DNA from: Cyclobacteriaceae bacterium
GTDB taxonomy: Bacteria > Bacteroidota > Bacteroidia > Cytophagales > Cyclobacteriaceae
Length of the DNA stretch: 64,000 bases
Assembly: GCA_019638285.1 (NCBI GenBank)
Contig: JAHBUB010000005.1
Location: 62,001 to 126,000, forward strand
Direction of reading: 5' to 3'
Part shown: in pieces, positions 25,843 through 35,483 of the stretch
Position numbering within the stretch: position 1 is the stretch's first letter
Layout: every line of letters begins with the position of its first letter
Position numbers and translations under genes: made by a program
The notes under the pieces: model-generated
The model's database searches: none
Seen by the model: only the letters and a program-made list of their open reading frames with translations
Told to the model about the DNA's origin: nothing

Positions 25843-28311
25843 CTATCCTCCCAATAAATCTATCAACCTAGCAATAGAGTCTTGCTTTTCAAGTGCGGCC
25901 TTGATTCTCAATTTTCGCTTATAGACAGTTTGTAGGAAAGTCTCAGGTGGAGGGGTAGCAGTAGTGTCAGCCTGTATCAATGAATCACGTTGAAAAATGG
26001 ATCGTTCAATTTTCAAAACAAGGTCATCAGAGAGTTCATACAGATCGCAATCTAATTTTTGTTGCATCGTTGACGGCAACTGATCAAACTTTGCTTGACT
26101 TAAAGATTTAAATGCGGGGTCGTCATTTACCTGCTTTAAAAAAGAACCTGTAATAGGTAGTGCAGTACTTGACCCCTGTCCCAGCGCAGTGCTCCTGAAA
26201 CGAATTCTCGGATCATCCGCTCCCACCCAGGTACCAATCACGAGGTTAGGAGTCATCGCCATGAACCAACCATCCGCATTAGATTGCGTAGTCCCAGTCT
26301 TTCCAGCTACATCACTATAAACTCCATATTTATAACGAAGCCGGCCCGCAGTACCCTCATTGACTACAGATCTCAATAGTGCAATCATTATTTGAGCTGT
26401 TTCTTCGGAAAAAACTGCTTTCTTTTCTTTAGTATCTTTAAAACCATCGTACACTTTTCCATTATTATCATGGATACTGGAAATATAGTAAGGTGAAACG
26501 GGGATTCCTTTATTGGCGAAACATGAAAATACCGTGGTCATCTCCATCAGTGAAACCGATGCAGCACCTAAAGCTATGGAAGGCACATCGGGAATTTCGC
26601 TTGTAACTCCCATCGCATGCGCCAATCTTATGGTATTTTTAACACCGGCCTTATCAATCAATTTGGCGGCTACTGTATTCACGGAATACGCCAATGCCCC
26701 GCGCATAGAGTAATCCATCTCATAGTCGTTTTGTGAATTTCTCGGAGTCCATTCTTTTCCCTCTTTATCAATATAGGTTTCCCTTGAGGCAGAGATCAAT
26801 GCACAGGGGTCCACTCCTTCTTCTAGCGCCATTGCATACACGATAGGCTTAAAAATTGAACCTACCTGTCTTTTAGTATTTGTGTTTACATGATCGAATT
26901 GATAAAAGTCATGATCGATTCCCCCCACCCAGGCCTTTACCTGCCCACTTGATGGCTCCATGGCAAGAAATCCAGCATTTAAGTATTGCAAATGATGGAT
27001 AATAGAGTCGATGGGACTGACTATTGCCTCCTGAGTCCCCTGCCAACTGAACAACTCCATTGCAATGGGCTTCTGAAGTATCTTCATAATTGCCTCTTCT
27101 GATAGTTGTTGATCCTTTAACTTTTGATATCGTGGAGATCGCTGAATGGCCTGTTCTAAAACCTGCTCCTTTCCCTTCCATGGTTTGTCCTTTCCCCAAT
27201 GATCAAAAAAAGTATTCTGAATGATGGACATTTGTTCCGATACTGCCTTTTCCGCGTACTCCTGTAATTTTGAATCCAGGGTTGTATAAATCCTTAATCC
27301 ATCCGTATAGAGATTATAACTATTTCCATCTTCATTTTTGTTATTCTCGCACCAGGTAAGCAACTCAGATTTAAGATATTCCCTAAAATAAGGTGCCAAT
27401 CCTTGATGATGAGAAACCTTGTTGTACTCGAGGTCAATAGGTCTTGTTACTAACGTATCCACCTGATCTTTAGTGATATAACTGTATTTCAACATCTGAC
27501 CCAAAACAACATTGCGCCTTTTCAACGCACGGTCGGGAAAGAGGCGTGGATTATAGGTGTGTGTTGCTTTTAACATTCCCACCAGTACCGCAGATTGGTT
27601 GATGGTTAACTCATCCGCATGAACAGAATAGAAGCGCTCCGCTGCCGCCTCTATTCCAAATACATTGTCTGCAAAAGGAACGGTATTTAAGTACAAAGTA
27701 ATCAGTTCCTCCTTGGAATAGATATTTTCAAGTTTAATAGCGGTACGCACTTCACGCATTTTATTGATGAGCATGGATAAGAACCAATAATTCTTTCTTG
27801 GATATAGATTTTTTGAAAGCTGCTGGGTAAGGGTACTTCCACCTCCCGCAGATTCGTCCTGCTGTAGAATAGATTTTACAATCACACGCGCTAAACTCCT
27901 GTAGTCTACACCGCTATGCTTATAAAAGCGAGCGTCTTCTGTGGCCACCAGCGCATCCACAACTGCAGGGGCAATTTCTTCATAAGAAACTTCAGTCCTA
28001 TCCTGAATATAGTATCTACCCAACAATACACTGTCAGCACTGTATATTTCTGTTGCTACCTGATTTTGAATATTGCGTAGATCACTATTCCATGGAGTTT
28101 CAATCCACACCACCAACAAAATCAATAGAAAGATGCCAAAGGGAGGGCAAAGTATAATGGCAGCCTTTCTTTCTCGTGGATGTGTTTGAAAATAGGTTGC
28201 CAGTTTTTCATAAGCCAATTTCAGGTTTTGCCAAGAGGCACGAAGCCAGTCCAATATTTTTGGGTATCGAACTTTTAATCGCTGAATGACCTTTTGGAGA
28301 AAATCAGGCAT
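25843..28311 (-). CDS. Class A penicillin-binding protein (PBP1a-like transglycosylase/transpeptidase)
   Basis: An 822-residue bifunctional peptidoglycan synthase. A cytoplasmic N-tail is followed by a membrane anchor at about 51-69. The GT51 domain follows at about 90-270, with the catalytic Glu in ATEDARFYKHSG and the motif GGGSTLTQQLSKNL. The transpeptidase domain is at about 430-740, with active-site Ser in VGSIFKP, SVNT in ALAYSVNTVA, and KTG in AGKTGTTQSNADGW. A proline/threonine-rich tail follows. It polymerises lipid II and crosslinks peptides at the periplasmic face. Confidence 0.96.
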   Translation of the reverse strand: MPDFLQKVIQRLKVRYPKILDWLRASWQNLKLAYEKLATYFQTHPRERKAAIILCPPFGIFLLILLVVWIETPWNSDLRNIQNQVATEIYSADSVLLGRYYIQDRTEVSYEEIAPAVVDALVATEDARFYKHSGVDYRSLARVIVKSILQQDESAGGGSTLTQQLSKNLYPRKNYWFLSMLINKMREVRTAIKLENIYSKEELITLYLNTVPFADNVFGIEAAAERFYSVHADELTINQSAVLVGMLKATHTYNPRLFPDRALKRRNVVLGQMLKYSYITKDQVDTLVTRPIDLEYNKVSHHQGLAPYFREYLKSELLTWCENNKNEDGNSYNLYTDGLRIYTTLDSKLQEYAEKAVSEQMSIIQNTFFDHWGKDKPWKGKEQVLEQAIQRSPRYQKLKDQQLSEEAIMKILQKPIAMELFSWQGTQEAIVSPIDSIIHHLQYLNAGFLAMEPSSGQVKAWVGGIDHDFYQFDHVNTNTKRQVGSIFKPIVYAMALEEGVDPCALISASRETYIDKEGKEWTPRNSQNDYEMDYSMRGALAYSVNTVAAKLIDKAGVKNTIRLAHAMGVTSEIPDVPSIALGAASVSLMEMTTVFSCFANKGIPVSPYYISSIHDNNGKVYDGFKDTKEKKAVFSEETAQIMIALLRSVVNEGTAGRLRYKYGVYSDVAGKTGTTQSNADGWFMAMTPNLVIGTWVGADDPRIRFRSTALGQGSSTALPITGSFLKQVNDDPAFKSLSQAKFDQLPSTMQQKLDCDLYELSDDLVLKIERSIFQRDSLIQADTTATPPPETFLQTVYKRKLRIKAALEKQDSIARLIDLLGG

Positions 28312-28416
28312 ATTATTTTAAGCAATCGCTTCTGTTTGCAAATATTAAATAATTAACGCTACAATTTGCGTTTTTCTGTCAGCCCTGCTTTAGAACTTCA
28401 AATTTGGATCATAAAT

Positions 28417-29196
28417 CTATAATAACTTATCAAAGTACCTTGGTGCGTATATCAGTCTGCTCCCATACCAGCTGAAAAGCTTACCATCCACAAGGCTTAA
28501 TTTTGAATGGGGGGCAATTGTTCTAAATTCAGAGAAATGCTTTTCCTGAAATGGATAAGGTTCAGAAGAAAGAAAAATGTGATCTGGATTGAGGTTTTGA
28601 ATTTGTTCAGAAGATAGCTCCGGATAGCGCGGATAGTCCTCTAACACATTTAACAAACCCATTTGCTGCAACATAGAATGAATAAAAGTATCGGAGCCGG
28701 CACCCATCCAGGGGTTGCGCCATATAAGATAAAGCACGCGCCCATTATGTTTTCTCAAATGAGAAAATGCCTGGGTGATCTGATCATTTATGATTTTACT
28801 TTCCTTAACCTTTTCAGTTAGTTTTCCTACTGCCTGAATCATCCACTGCGCATCCATTAACGAACTGATATTGCTCATCCATACAGGATATTTTAGTTGT
28901 AAAGCCTCAATGTTTTGTTTGTCATTTTCTTCTTTGTTTCCTATTATCAGATCAGGTTTTAATGAATCAATTATATCGAAGTTAAGTTTTTTAGTTCCAC
29001 CCACTTTAGTTTTCGTTGCCAACCAATTCTGGGGGAGTTCGCAAAATTTTGTTATTCCTACCACCCTTTCCCCTAAACCCAAATTATGAAGTAACTCAGT
29101 TTGAGAAGGCACAAGGGAAACGATGCGTTGTGGCGGATAGTTGAGCTCTATCTCATTGCCCATTTGATCTGTTACTATTTTTTTTAATACTTTCAT
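28417..29196 (-). CDS. BtuF-like ABC substrate-binding protein without an obvious signal peptide
   Basis: A 259-residue helical-backbone metal-receptor (cobalamin/iron-siderophore type) protein. RIVSLVPSQTELLHNLGLG and VVGITKFCELP start the first lobe, LKPDLIIGNKEENDKQNIEA follows, and LNPDHIFLSSEPYPF is in the second lobe. It begins MKVLKKIVTDQMGNEIEL, with no hydrophobic export signal and no lipobox Cys, unlike periplasmic family members. It may be cytoplasmic, or the true start may not be visible. No permease or ATPase lies nearby. A terminator separates it from the M42 peptidase upstream, so it needs its own promoter. Confidence 0.85.
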   Translation of the reverse strand: MKVLKKIVTDQMGNEIELNYPPQRIVSLVPSQTELLHNLGLGERVVGITKFCELPQNWLATKTKVGGTKKLNFDIIDSLKPDLIIGNKEENDKQNIEALQLKYPVWMSNISSLMDAQWMIQAVGKLTEKVKESKIINDQITQAFSHLRKHNGRVLYLIWRNPWMGAGSDTFIHSMLQQMGLLNVLEDYPRYPELSSEQIQNLNPDHIFLSSEPYPFQEKHFSEFRTIAPHSKLSLVDGKLFSWYGSRLIYAPRYFDKLL

Positions 29197-29208
29197 CCTG
29201 CAAACAAA

Positions 29209-29238
29209 AAAAGGCTTCCGAAGTTACAGAAGCCTTTT
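29209..29238 (-). terminator. Rho-independent terminator after the M42 peptidase gene
   Basis: AAAAGGCTTC (29209-29218) pairs perfectly with GAAGCCTTTT (29229-29238). On the minus strand the stem is followed by a run of U (29201-29212). It lies between the peptidase stop (29258) and the BtuF-like start (29196). Confidence 0.85.
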
Positions 29239-29257
29239 CTCTGAATAATATAAACTC

Positions 29258-30328
29258 TTATTTAAGATACCTGTAATCCTCACCCGGCTTCAGGTTCAAC
29301 ACTACTTCGTGAATCAATTTGATCACATTTTCTACATCATCCTTATGCACAGTTTCCACTGTAGTGTGCATGTATTTTAATGGAAGAGAGATCAGTGCAG
29401 AGGCAACCCCCTCCGCGGAATAAGCAAATGAATCCGTGTCCGTTCCTGTTGAACGAGATACAGCTTGACGTTGAAAGGGTATCTTTTTCTTATCGGCTAT
29501 TTTAATGATTGTTTTCAATACATTGTTTTGTACGGCAGGGCCATAACACAACACAGGGCCTTCTCCACATTTGAGATCCCCACTTTCCTTTTTGTTGTAC
29601 ATGGGTGAACCCGTATCATGGGTCACATCTGTGCAAATGGCCAAGTCTGGCTTCAGTCTTCTTGAAATCATTTCTGCTCCACGCAAACCAATTTCCTCTT
29701 GAACAGAGTTTACTATGTACAAACAGAATGGAAGCTTCGCTTTGCTCTCACTTAATCTTCGTGCTACTTCGGCAATCATAAAGCCACCCATGCGGTTGTC
29801 CAGTGCACGGCCGGTTAAATAATTTTTATTCAACTCCATCAACTCATCTTCGAAAGTAATCACACAACCTACATGCACACCCAATGCCTCCACTTCCTTT
29901 TTAGATTCACATCCAATATCAATAAAAATATTTTTTAGCGTTGGCGTTTCTTCCTTCGCATGGTCACGCACATGGATGGCTGGCCAGCCAAAAACTCCTT
30001 TTACAATTCCTTTATCGGTATGAATATTTACACGCATGGACGGTGCAATCTGGTGGTCAGAACCACCATTTCTTCTCACATAGATATATCCCTCGGGTGT
30101 AATATAATTTACAAACCATGAAATTTCATCTGCGTGTGCTTCTATCACTACTTTGTATTTTCCCTTGGGATTGATCACTCCCACTGCGGTACCATAGGTA
30201 TCCACGATATATTCATCCGTGTAGGGCTTTATATAGTCCAACCAAATCTGCTGACCTGTATGCTCAAAACCTGTAGGTGATGCGTTATTTAAATAATCAA
30301 ATAGAAATTTTTTACTCTTTTTGTCCAT
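29258..30328 (-). CDS. M42 family metallopeptidase (glutamyl aminopeptidase-like)
   Basis: A 356-residue cytoplasmic enzyme. Co-catalytic metal ligands are visible: His in VVIEAHADEISW, Asp in GRALDNRMGG, the catalytic Glu pair in NSVQEEIGLRGA, Asp in AICTDVTHD, and a late His in KYMHTTVE. Length is typical for M42, which forms large tetrahedral aminopeptidase shells. It follows the PccB-like gene by 18 bases, so the two are likely co-transcribed and end at the terminator at 29209. Confidence 0.94.
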   Translation of the reverse strand: MDKKSKKFLFDYLNNASPTGFEHTGQQIWLDYIKPYTDEYIVDTYGTAVGVINPKGKYKVVIEAHADEISWFVNYITPEGYIYVRRNGGSDHQIAPSMRVNIHTDKGIVKGVFGWPAIHVRDHAKEETPTLKNIFIDIGCESKKEVEALGVHVGCVITFEDELMELNKNYLTGRALDNRMGGFMIAEVARRLSESKAKLPFCLYIVNSVQEEIGLRGAEMISRRLKPDLAICTDVTHDTGSPMYNKKESGDLKCGEGPVLCYGPAVQNNVLKTIIKIADKKKIPFQRQAVSRSTGTDTDSFAYSAEGVASALISLPLKYMHTTVETVHKDDVENVIKLIHEVVLNLKPGEDYRYLK

Positions 30329-30346
30329 AGTAAGCTGAATTAAAAA

Positions 30347-31918
30347 TTATAACGGGATATTCCCGTGTTTCTTCTTAGGCAATTTAGCCACTTTATTTTC
30401 TAACATCTGAAAAGCGCGAATCAATTTTTCTCTAGTTTGATCCGGATAAATCACCTCGTCAATATACCCCCTGTGGGCGGCTCGATAAGGGTTGGCAAAC
30501 TTGCGCGTATATTCATCTACTTTCTCATTCAGTTTTACTTCCGGGTTCTCCGCATCAGCAATTTCTCTTTTGAAGATAATCTCTGCCGCTCCCTTGGCGC
30601 CCATTACTGCAATTTCCGCAGTCGGCCAGGCATAGTTTAAGTCTGCCCCAATATGTTTTGAGTTCATCACATCATAGGCCCCACCGTATGCTTTTCGCGT
30701 AATTACAGTAACACGTGGCACAGTAGCTTCAGAAAACGCAAACAATAATTTTGCTCCATTGGTGATAATTGCATTCCACTCTTGGTCGGTACCTGGTAAA
30801 AACCCTGGTACATCTTCCAATACCAACAAAGGGATATTAAAACAATCGCAGAAGCGAACAAACCTGGCTCCTTTTACACTGGCATCTATATCTAAAACAC
30901 CAGCCAGGGAGGCTGGCTGATTGCCTACTATACCAATACTCCTTCCGGCAATTCGCGCAAAGCCCACTACAATATTTTCAGCAAAATTTTTATGTGCCTC
31001 AAAGAAACTCCCCTGATCCACAATCCCATCAATCACCTCGCGCATATCATACGGTTGATTGGGATTATCCGGAATAATACTATTTAACTGTTCTCTTACC
31101 TCTTCAGATGGGGCGTAATCTAAACGAGGAGCATCCTCTTCACAATTTTGAGGCATGTAGCTCAGCAATTGTTTTATCTGATTGATGCACTCCACCTCAT
31201 TAGCGGACGCAAAGTGCGTTACGCCACTTTTCGTACTGTGTGCACTTGCGCCTCCCAGTTCTTCGGCTGTTACGTTTTCATGCGTCACCGTTTTTACCAC
31301 ATTTGGGCCTGTCACGAACATGAAAGATGTATTTTCTACCATAAAAATAAAATCAGTCATGGCGGGCGAATAAACTGCACCCCCTGCACAAGGCCCCATG
31401 ATAGCCGATATCTGAGGGATAACGCCTGATGCCATCACGTTGCGGTAAAAAATATCCGCATATCCGCCTAGGGACACCACACCTTCCTGAATACGAGCTC
31501 CTCCAGAATCATTAAGTCCAATTAATGGCGCTCCATTTTGCATAGCCAACTCCATTACTTTTACAATTTTTTCTGCATGGGTTTCTGAAAGAGAACCACC
31601 AAACACGGTAAAGTCCTGTGAAAAAACATAAACCAGTCTGCCATTAATTGTACCATAGCCAGTCACAACACCATCGCCCAGATAGTATTCTTTATCAAGG
31701 CCGAAATCCTTGCATCGATGCATAACAAATTTGCCCAACTCCTCAAATGATCCTTCGTCCAACAATAGGTGAACGCGCTCACGAGCCGTTAATTTATTTC
31801 TTGCATGCTGCTGTTCAATCCTTTTTTCGCCACCACCGAGAAGTGATTCTTGATTTTTTCTATGCAACTCGTCAAACTTTTTGCCTAGTTCTTCAGAGTC
31901 AACTTTTCGCTTATCCAT
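30347..31918 (-). CDS. Acyl-CoA carboxylase carboxyltransferase subunit, propionyl-CoA type
   Basis: A 523-residue carboxyltransferase, closest to PccB/MmdA. Motifs: [59 protein letters not shown], the oxyanion [20 protein letters not shown], and [20 protein letters not shown]. It would carboxylate propionyl-CoA to methylmalonyl-CoA with a biotin carrier, or act in a decarboxylase complex. ATG at 31918 is chosen over TTG at 31942. No alpha subunit is adjacent. It pairs with the methylcrotonyl-type paralogue at 12369-13994. Confidence 0.94.
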   Translation of the reverse strand: MDKRKVDSEELGKKFDELHRKNQESLLGGGEKRIEQQHARNKLTARERVHLLLDEGSFEELGKFVMHRCKDFGLDKEYYLGDGVVTGYGTINGRLVYVFSQDFTVFGGSLSETHAEKIVKVMELAMQNGAPLIGLNDSGGARIQEGVVSLGGYADIFYRNVMASGVIPQISAIMGPCAGGAVYSPAMTDFIFMVENTSFMFVTGPNVVKTVTHENVTAEELGGASAHSTKSGVTHFASANEVECINQIKQLLSYMPQNCEEDAPRLDYAPSEEVREQLNSIIPDNPNQPYDMREVIDGIVDQGSFFEAHKNFAENIVVGFARIAGRSIGIVGNQPASLAGVLDIDASVKGARFVRFCDCFNIPLLVLEDVPGFLPGTDQEWNAIITNGAKLLFAFSEATVPRVTVITRKAYGGAYDVMNSKHIGADLNYAWPTAEIAVMGAKGAAEIIFKREIADAENPEVKLNEKVDEYTRKFANPYRAAHRGYIDEVIYPDQTREKLIRAFQMLENKVAKLPKKKHGNIPL

Positions 31919-32006
31919 TGATTTTAATTTGATAGAATTCAACTCGAAATATAGGCAAAACAGTAGCCCAAGACGCCCTATTCATATAATTTATGGACAA
32001 AAAAAA

Positions 32007-32033
32007 GAAGCTGCCACATAATGTGACAGCTTC
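32007..32033 (-). terminator. Rho-independent terminator after the small lipoprotein gene
   Basis: GAAGCTGCCACA (32007-32018) pairs with TGTGACAGCTTC (32022-32033) with one mismatch. The minus-strand product ends in a U-run (31999-32006). It would end the transcript of the gene at 32106-32525 before the PccB-like operon. Confidence 0.8.
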
Positions 32034-32105
32034 TACAAAACCGGTAGAATAGCAGGTATCTACCGTTCCAGCGCTACTCATTGCACCTTAACCTTCCTTT
32101 ACGCA

Positions 32106-32525
32106 CTAGCTGGATTGATCTACTGGCGAATCAATTTTATTGGCCATTTTTTTCACTTTACTCTTGACGTTATTTAAAGTGGCTCTGGCTCCTTCGCGAA
32201 TATCTTCCCAGGTTTCCTCAGTCCCATCCTGTACATTGTCAATCGTTTTCTCCAATTCTGAACGTTGTTCTATCAAATCTTCCTTAGTTTTAATCAACTC
32301 TTCTTTGACATCGCCTGATGCATCTTCAATATTTCTGGATACTTTATCCAGTTTCCTATCAATATCATCTCTCAGGTCCTTTAGATTTTCCGCCAACTGC
32401 TCCCGGTCTTCACGCATATCCTCCCTAAATTCTGCAGTGGTGTTATCGCTTTCTTTCGGTTGTGTACATTGGGAGAATGCGAATCCTATCAATCCCATTA
32501 CCATCATTGTTATTAACTTTTTCAT
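32106..32525 (-). CDS. Small coiled-coil lipoprotein
   Basis: A 139-residue protein. The signal ends at GFAFSQC, with Cys20 as a plausible lipidation site in the loose Bacteroidota lipobox. The mature part is highly charged with heptad-like repeats (REDMREDREQLAENLKDLRD, LIEQRSELEKTIDN), predicting a coiled coil. It is 55 bases after the CsbD-family gene and closed by the terminator at 32007. Both may be stress-induced, judging only by the CsbD neighbour. Function unknown. Confidence 0.75.
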   Translation of the reverse strand: MKKLITMMVMGLIGFAFSQCTQPKESDNTTAEFREDMREDREQLAENLKDLRDDIDRKLDKVSRNIEDASGDVKEELIKTKEDLIEQRSELEKTIDNVQDGTEETWEDIREGARATLNNVKSKVKKMANKIDSPVDQSS

Positions 32526-32580
32526 GTCAATCTTGTGTTTTTGGTTTTGAACAATATGTTATCAATAGCAATAGCAATAA

Positions 32581-32766
32581 TTAAATCGCCATTATCTCCT
32601 TTTGGACTTCATCCTTCGTTTTTCCCAATTTTTTCTGGATTCGACCAATCAATTCCTCTTCCTTTCCTTCCGCAAATCTCAGATCATCATCGGTAAGCTG
32701 TCCGTATTTTTGTTTCAGTTTACCTTTTATTTCATTCCAGTTTCCTTTAAATGCTAGTTTATTCAT
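32581..32766 (-). CDS. CsbD family stress-response protein
   Basis: A 61-residue, highly charged protein with the CsbD motif [20 protein letters not shown] and the second half [20 protein letters not shown]. CsbD proteins accumulate under general stress in many bacteria; their mechanism is unknown. Two ATGs are in frame (32772 and 32766); the second fits the family start. No promoter with the -33/-7 pair is visible upstream. Confidence 0.88.
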   Translation of the reverse strand: MNKLAFKGNWNEIKGKLKQKYGQLTDDDLRFAEGKEEELIGRIQKKLGKTKDEVQKEIMAI

Positions 32767-32857
32767 AATCATATTTTTTTATTTAATTGTAATTTCTACT
32801 ACAACAGTTAGAATAATTGTGCCATAGTTCCACTTTCGCGAATAAATAATCAAAAAC

Positions 32858-32974
32858 ATGAATAGATGGAAATTAAGCGCCCAACTAGTACAGGAGGTTA
32901 CAAGTAGACTTAACTGGCGTGTGTATACAATTCCACGATTTGTGGAATTCTATACTGCTTTTAGATTGTACTAA
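32858..32974 (+). CDS. Possible 38-residue small protein, shares stop with the histidine kinase
   Basis: ATG at 32858 opens a 38-codon frame (MNRWKLSAQLVQEVTSRL and so on, with VYTIPRFVEFYTAF) ending in TAA at 32972-32974. That TAA overlaps the convergent kinase's TAG as CTAA (32971-32974), the same arrangement as real gene pairs in this window. There is no recognised family and no clear ribosome-binding site. It could be a chance frame. It also covers the inverted repeat at 32929-32949. Confidence 0.25.
   Translation: MNRWKLSAQLVQEVTSRLNWRVYTIPRFVEFYTAFRLY
32929..32949. repeat. 8-bp-arm inverted repeat downstream of the histidine kinase
   Basis: AATTCCAC (32929-32936) and GTGGAATT (32942-32949) flank the loop GATTT. 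It lies about 22 bases beyond the kinase stop and could form a hairpin in its message. There is no U-tract, so it is a weak terminator candidate at best; it is also inside the small ORF. Confidence 0.5.
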
Positions 32975-34686
32975 TCAATAGCATGGAAGGTAATATAAAA
33001 TGAAGTTCCTTCACCTAACTTACTTTGCAATTCAATTTCAATTTGATGGCTATTAAGTATATTCTGCGAAGAAGTAAGTCCCAGACCCATGCCACCTTGT
33101 TTCGCTGAATAAAATGGATCAAATAATTTTTTAACTTCCTCGTCAGGAATCCCCTTTCCATTATCAGCAATTGTCATTACAATCTGATCACCATCTTGAT
33201 TTGTGCTAATTTTAAGTACACCAACTCCAGGCTCCATGGCCTCAATTGCATTCACCATAATATTAACCAAGGCTATCTTTACCAGTTCTTTGTCTACAAG
33301 CACATTAGGAAGATCAGATGCTATATTATTGATTAATTGCATCTGGTTGAGATTGATCCTGTCTTTAACAAGATCAATCGATTCAGTAAGGATTGTAAAT
33401 AATGATGTTTTAGACAACTGAAGTTCCTCTGGTCGGGAGGACCTTAATAACTCACTGATTAGCTCCTCGATTCTGCTTAAGTTTCTATCGAGAATATCAG
33501 TATAAACCTTTGTACTCTCATTGGCTGTGAATTCCTCCTTAAGTTGATCCATGGCCAGGTTTAAATTAGTGAGTGGATTTCTCACTTCATGGGCAATGGT
33601 CCTGGCTATTCTCCCAGTTGTTGAAAGCTTTTCAGCCTGAATCAATTCACGTTCAACCTTCTTTCGCAAGGTAATGTCCTGTATTATTCCCTGATAGTAG
33701 ACCTGACTGGTTGGATCCTCAATACAAACACAATTGATCAAGCAAACATGCTTTTTATTATTTACATCTATTAAAACAACTTCAAAATTCCTTACATGCT
33801 TGTTTCTATCCAGCATCTTTTCAAACGAAGTGAAATTAGCCTTATCAATAAATAGCGTGCTCAAATCCAGATTACAGGCTTGTTCATAGGAATAACCGAA
33901 TAACCGCTGCAATGAGGAATTGACATCTATCATCTTAAACTTATCATCCGCCAGAAATATTGGATCGATGGAACGCTCAAATAATGACCGATATCTTTTT
34001 TCCTTTTGATCTAACTCTTCAATCTTGACCTTCAATTCTCTTTCCGTTTCTCTTCTGCGTTTTAGCTCGTCAATTACTTTAACAAACAGAAACCCCGCCA
34101 CACTGAGCACTACAAAACCAGATAGCAACAATGTAAATGGTGCTATTTTCTTTAAATCGTATTCCTGAGTTAACCTTGACTGTAGCACATCGTTCTCATA
34201 TTGTGTTATTCTCTCACAAATGTTTCTTATCCGATCCATATTTTCTCTTCCCACAATAAGTAAGTTCTTCTCATAACGATCTATAAACCATTCACTTTCC
34301 TTTTCATTTCCTAAAATAGTTTTTATGATACGGTACTGCTTATCAATCAACAGTCTTAGCGAGTCTCCTCTCTGTTTTTGCACCGCTTCATCTAAAAAAA
34401 GGCTATCCAGCTTGCTCACCTCGGTATAAATAGACTCAACTGAACTTTTATACGGCCTTAAAAATACCGTATCTCTCGTTAGTTGATATCCTCTATGGCC
34501 TGTCTCGGAATCCTTAACAATAGAGAGAACAATTTCAACCTGAGCAATCACCTTATTAGAATGCCTGATCCACTTCACTTCCTCCATGTAGCTGTTCACA
34601 TTCCAATACATAATCAGGCTGACGCCTGTTAAGAGCAGGAGTATTACTCCAAAAACAAGATTATAATAGCTTTCTCTTCTCATCAT
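32971..34686 (-). CDS. CHASE3-PAS sensor histidine kinase
   Basis: A 571-residue membrane sensor. Membrane segments at about 9-28 and 178-202 flank a periplasmic CHASE3 domain (VLSIVKDSETGHRGYQLTRD). A linker coil leads to a PAS domain at about 228-345 (YRSLFERSIDPIFLADDKFK). The HisKA motif AHEVRNPLTNLN holds the phospho-accepting His. The ATPase domain has N-box NIMVNAIEAM, G1 IADNGKGIP and G2 GGMGLGLT. There is no receiver domain. The downstream response regulators at 35516-37297 are on the same strand, beyond the porin-like gene, and are likely partners. Confidence 0.94.
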   Translation of the reverse strand: MMRRESYYNLVFGVILLLLTGVSLIMYWNVNSYMEEVKWIRHSNKVIAQVEIVLSIVKDSETGHRGYQLTRDTVFLRPYKSSVESIYTEVSKLDSLFLDEAVQKQRGDSLRLLIDKQYRIIKTILGNEKESEWFIDRYEKNLLIVGRENMDRIRNICERITQYENDVLQSRLTQEYDLKKIAPFTLLLSGFVVLSVAGFLFVKVIDELKRRRETERELKVKIEELDQKEKRYRSLFERSIDPIFLADDKFKMIDVNSSLQRLFGYSYEQACNLDLSTLFIDKANFTSFEKMLDRNKHVRNFEVVLIDVNNKKHVCLINCVCIEDPTSQVYYQGIIQDITLRKKVERELIQAEKLSTTGRIARTIAHEVRNPLTNLNLAMDQLKEEFTANESTKVYTDILDRNLSRIEELISELLRSSRPEELQLSKTSLFTILTESIDLVKDRINLNQMQLINNIASDLPNVLVDKELVKIALVNIMVNAIEAMEPGVGVLKISTNQDGDQIVMTIADNGKGIPDEEVKKLFDPFYSAKQGGMGLGLTSSQNILNSHQIEIELQSKLGEGTSFYITFHAID

Positions 34687-34849
34687 TAATAACCTATTCT
34701 CAAATCCTCAAACCGCTTGTTTAATCTACACTCTGTAGAATAAAAGCAACAAGTCTCATTCCAAAAAGATCAATTTAAGCATTACAAATCGATCATTACA
34801 ATATGGCATCAATTTGACTACAACATGAATGAACCAAATTGATATTATT

Positions 34850-35473
34850 ATGAAAACAAAATGGAAATTATTTATTGGAACAATAGCAGTAATCGCATTG
34901 TCATTTTCTGCCGCCCAGGCACAGGAAGCAAGAATGGGGGTGAAGGGTGGATTGAACATCAGTAATTTATATGTGGACAACGTCAATGATGAAAACTCAC
35001 GTATAGGTTTTAATGCTGGATTTTATGGTCAAATTTTATCTACTGAATTTTTCGCCATACAACCAGAATTACTCTACACCACCAAAGGCTCAGAAAACGA
35101 GTACGATGGTTTTGTAAACCAAAACGTAAAATTCAATCTCAACTATCTGGAACTACCTGTGTTGGCAGTATTTAAATTAGGAAAAGTGGCTGAAATTCAT
35201 GCCGGAGCCTATGGTAGCTATCTGCTTGGCGCCAATGTTTCCTATGAGGGGGATATTATAAATGGTGGCGAGGACTTGGATCGCGACAATTTTAAAACTT
35301 ATGATTATGGGTTAGTTGGTGGATTTGGCTTAAACTTCGGTGATGTACAGATTGGAACTAGGTATAATTATGGGTTGGTGAAATTGGCTAAAACTGATAA
35401 TGCCAAAACCATTCTGGGAGACTCAAAAAACTCGGTAGCCCAGGTGTATGTTGCATTCAATTTGAATAAGTAA
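34850..35473 (+). CDS. Porin-like outer-membrane beta-barrel protein
   Basis: A 207-residue exported protein. The signal peptide MKTKWKLFIGTI ends AAQAQE. The rest alternates strands with aromatic ends, as in OMP_b-brl/PorT-like eight-stranded barrels (GVKGGLNISN, AIQPELLYTTKGSENE, NLNYLELPVLAVFKLG, GTRYNYGL, VAQVYVAFNL). An in-frame ATG at 34829 would put seven extra residues before the signal peptide and is not preferred. It is inserted between the kinase and its probable regulators on the opposite strand. Function unknown. Confidence 0.88.
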   Translation: MKTKWKLFIGTIAVIALSFSAAQAQEARMGVKGGLNISNLYVDNVNDENSRIGFNAGFYGQILSTEFFAIQPELLYTTKGSENEYDGFVNQNVKFNLNYLELPVLAVFKLGKVAEIHAGAYGSYLLGANVSYEGDIINGGEDLDRDNFKTYDYGLVGGFGLNFGDVQIGTRYNYGLVKLAKTDNAKTILGDSKNSVAQVYVAFNLNK

Positions 35474-35483
35474 ATCAACTCAA

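Noticed and set aside
32140-32550. 136-codon plus-strand frame opposite the small lipoprotein gene
   Set aside because: Serine-rich reverse reading of the coiled-coil lipoprotein; no signal or domain of its own.
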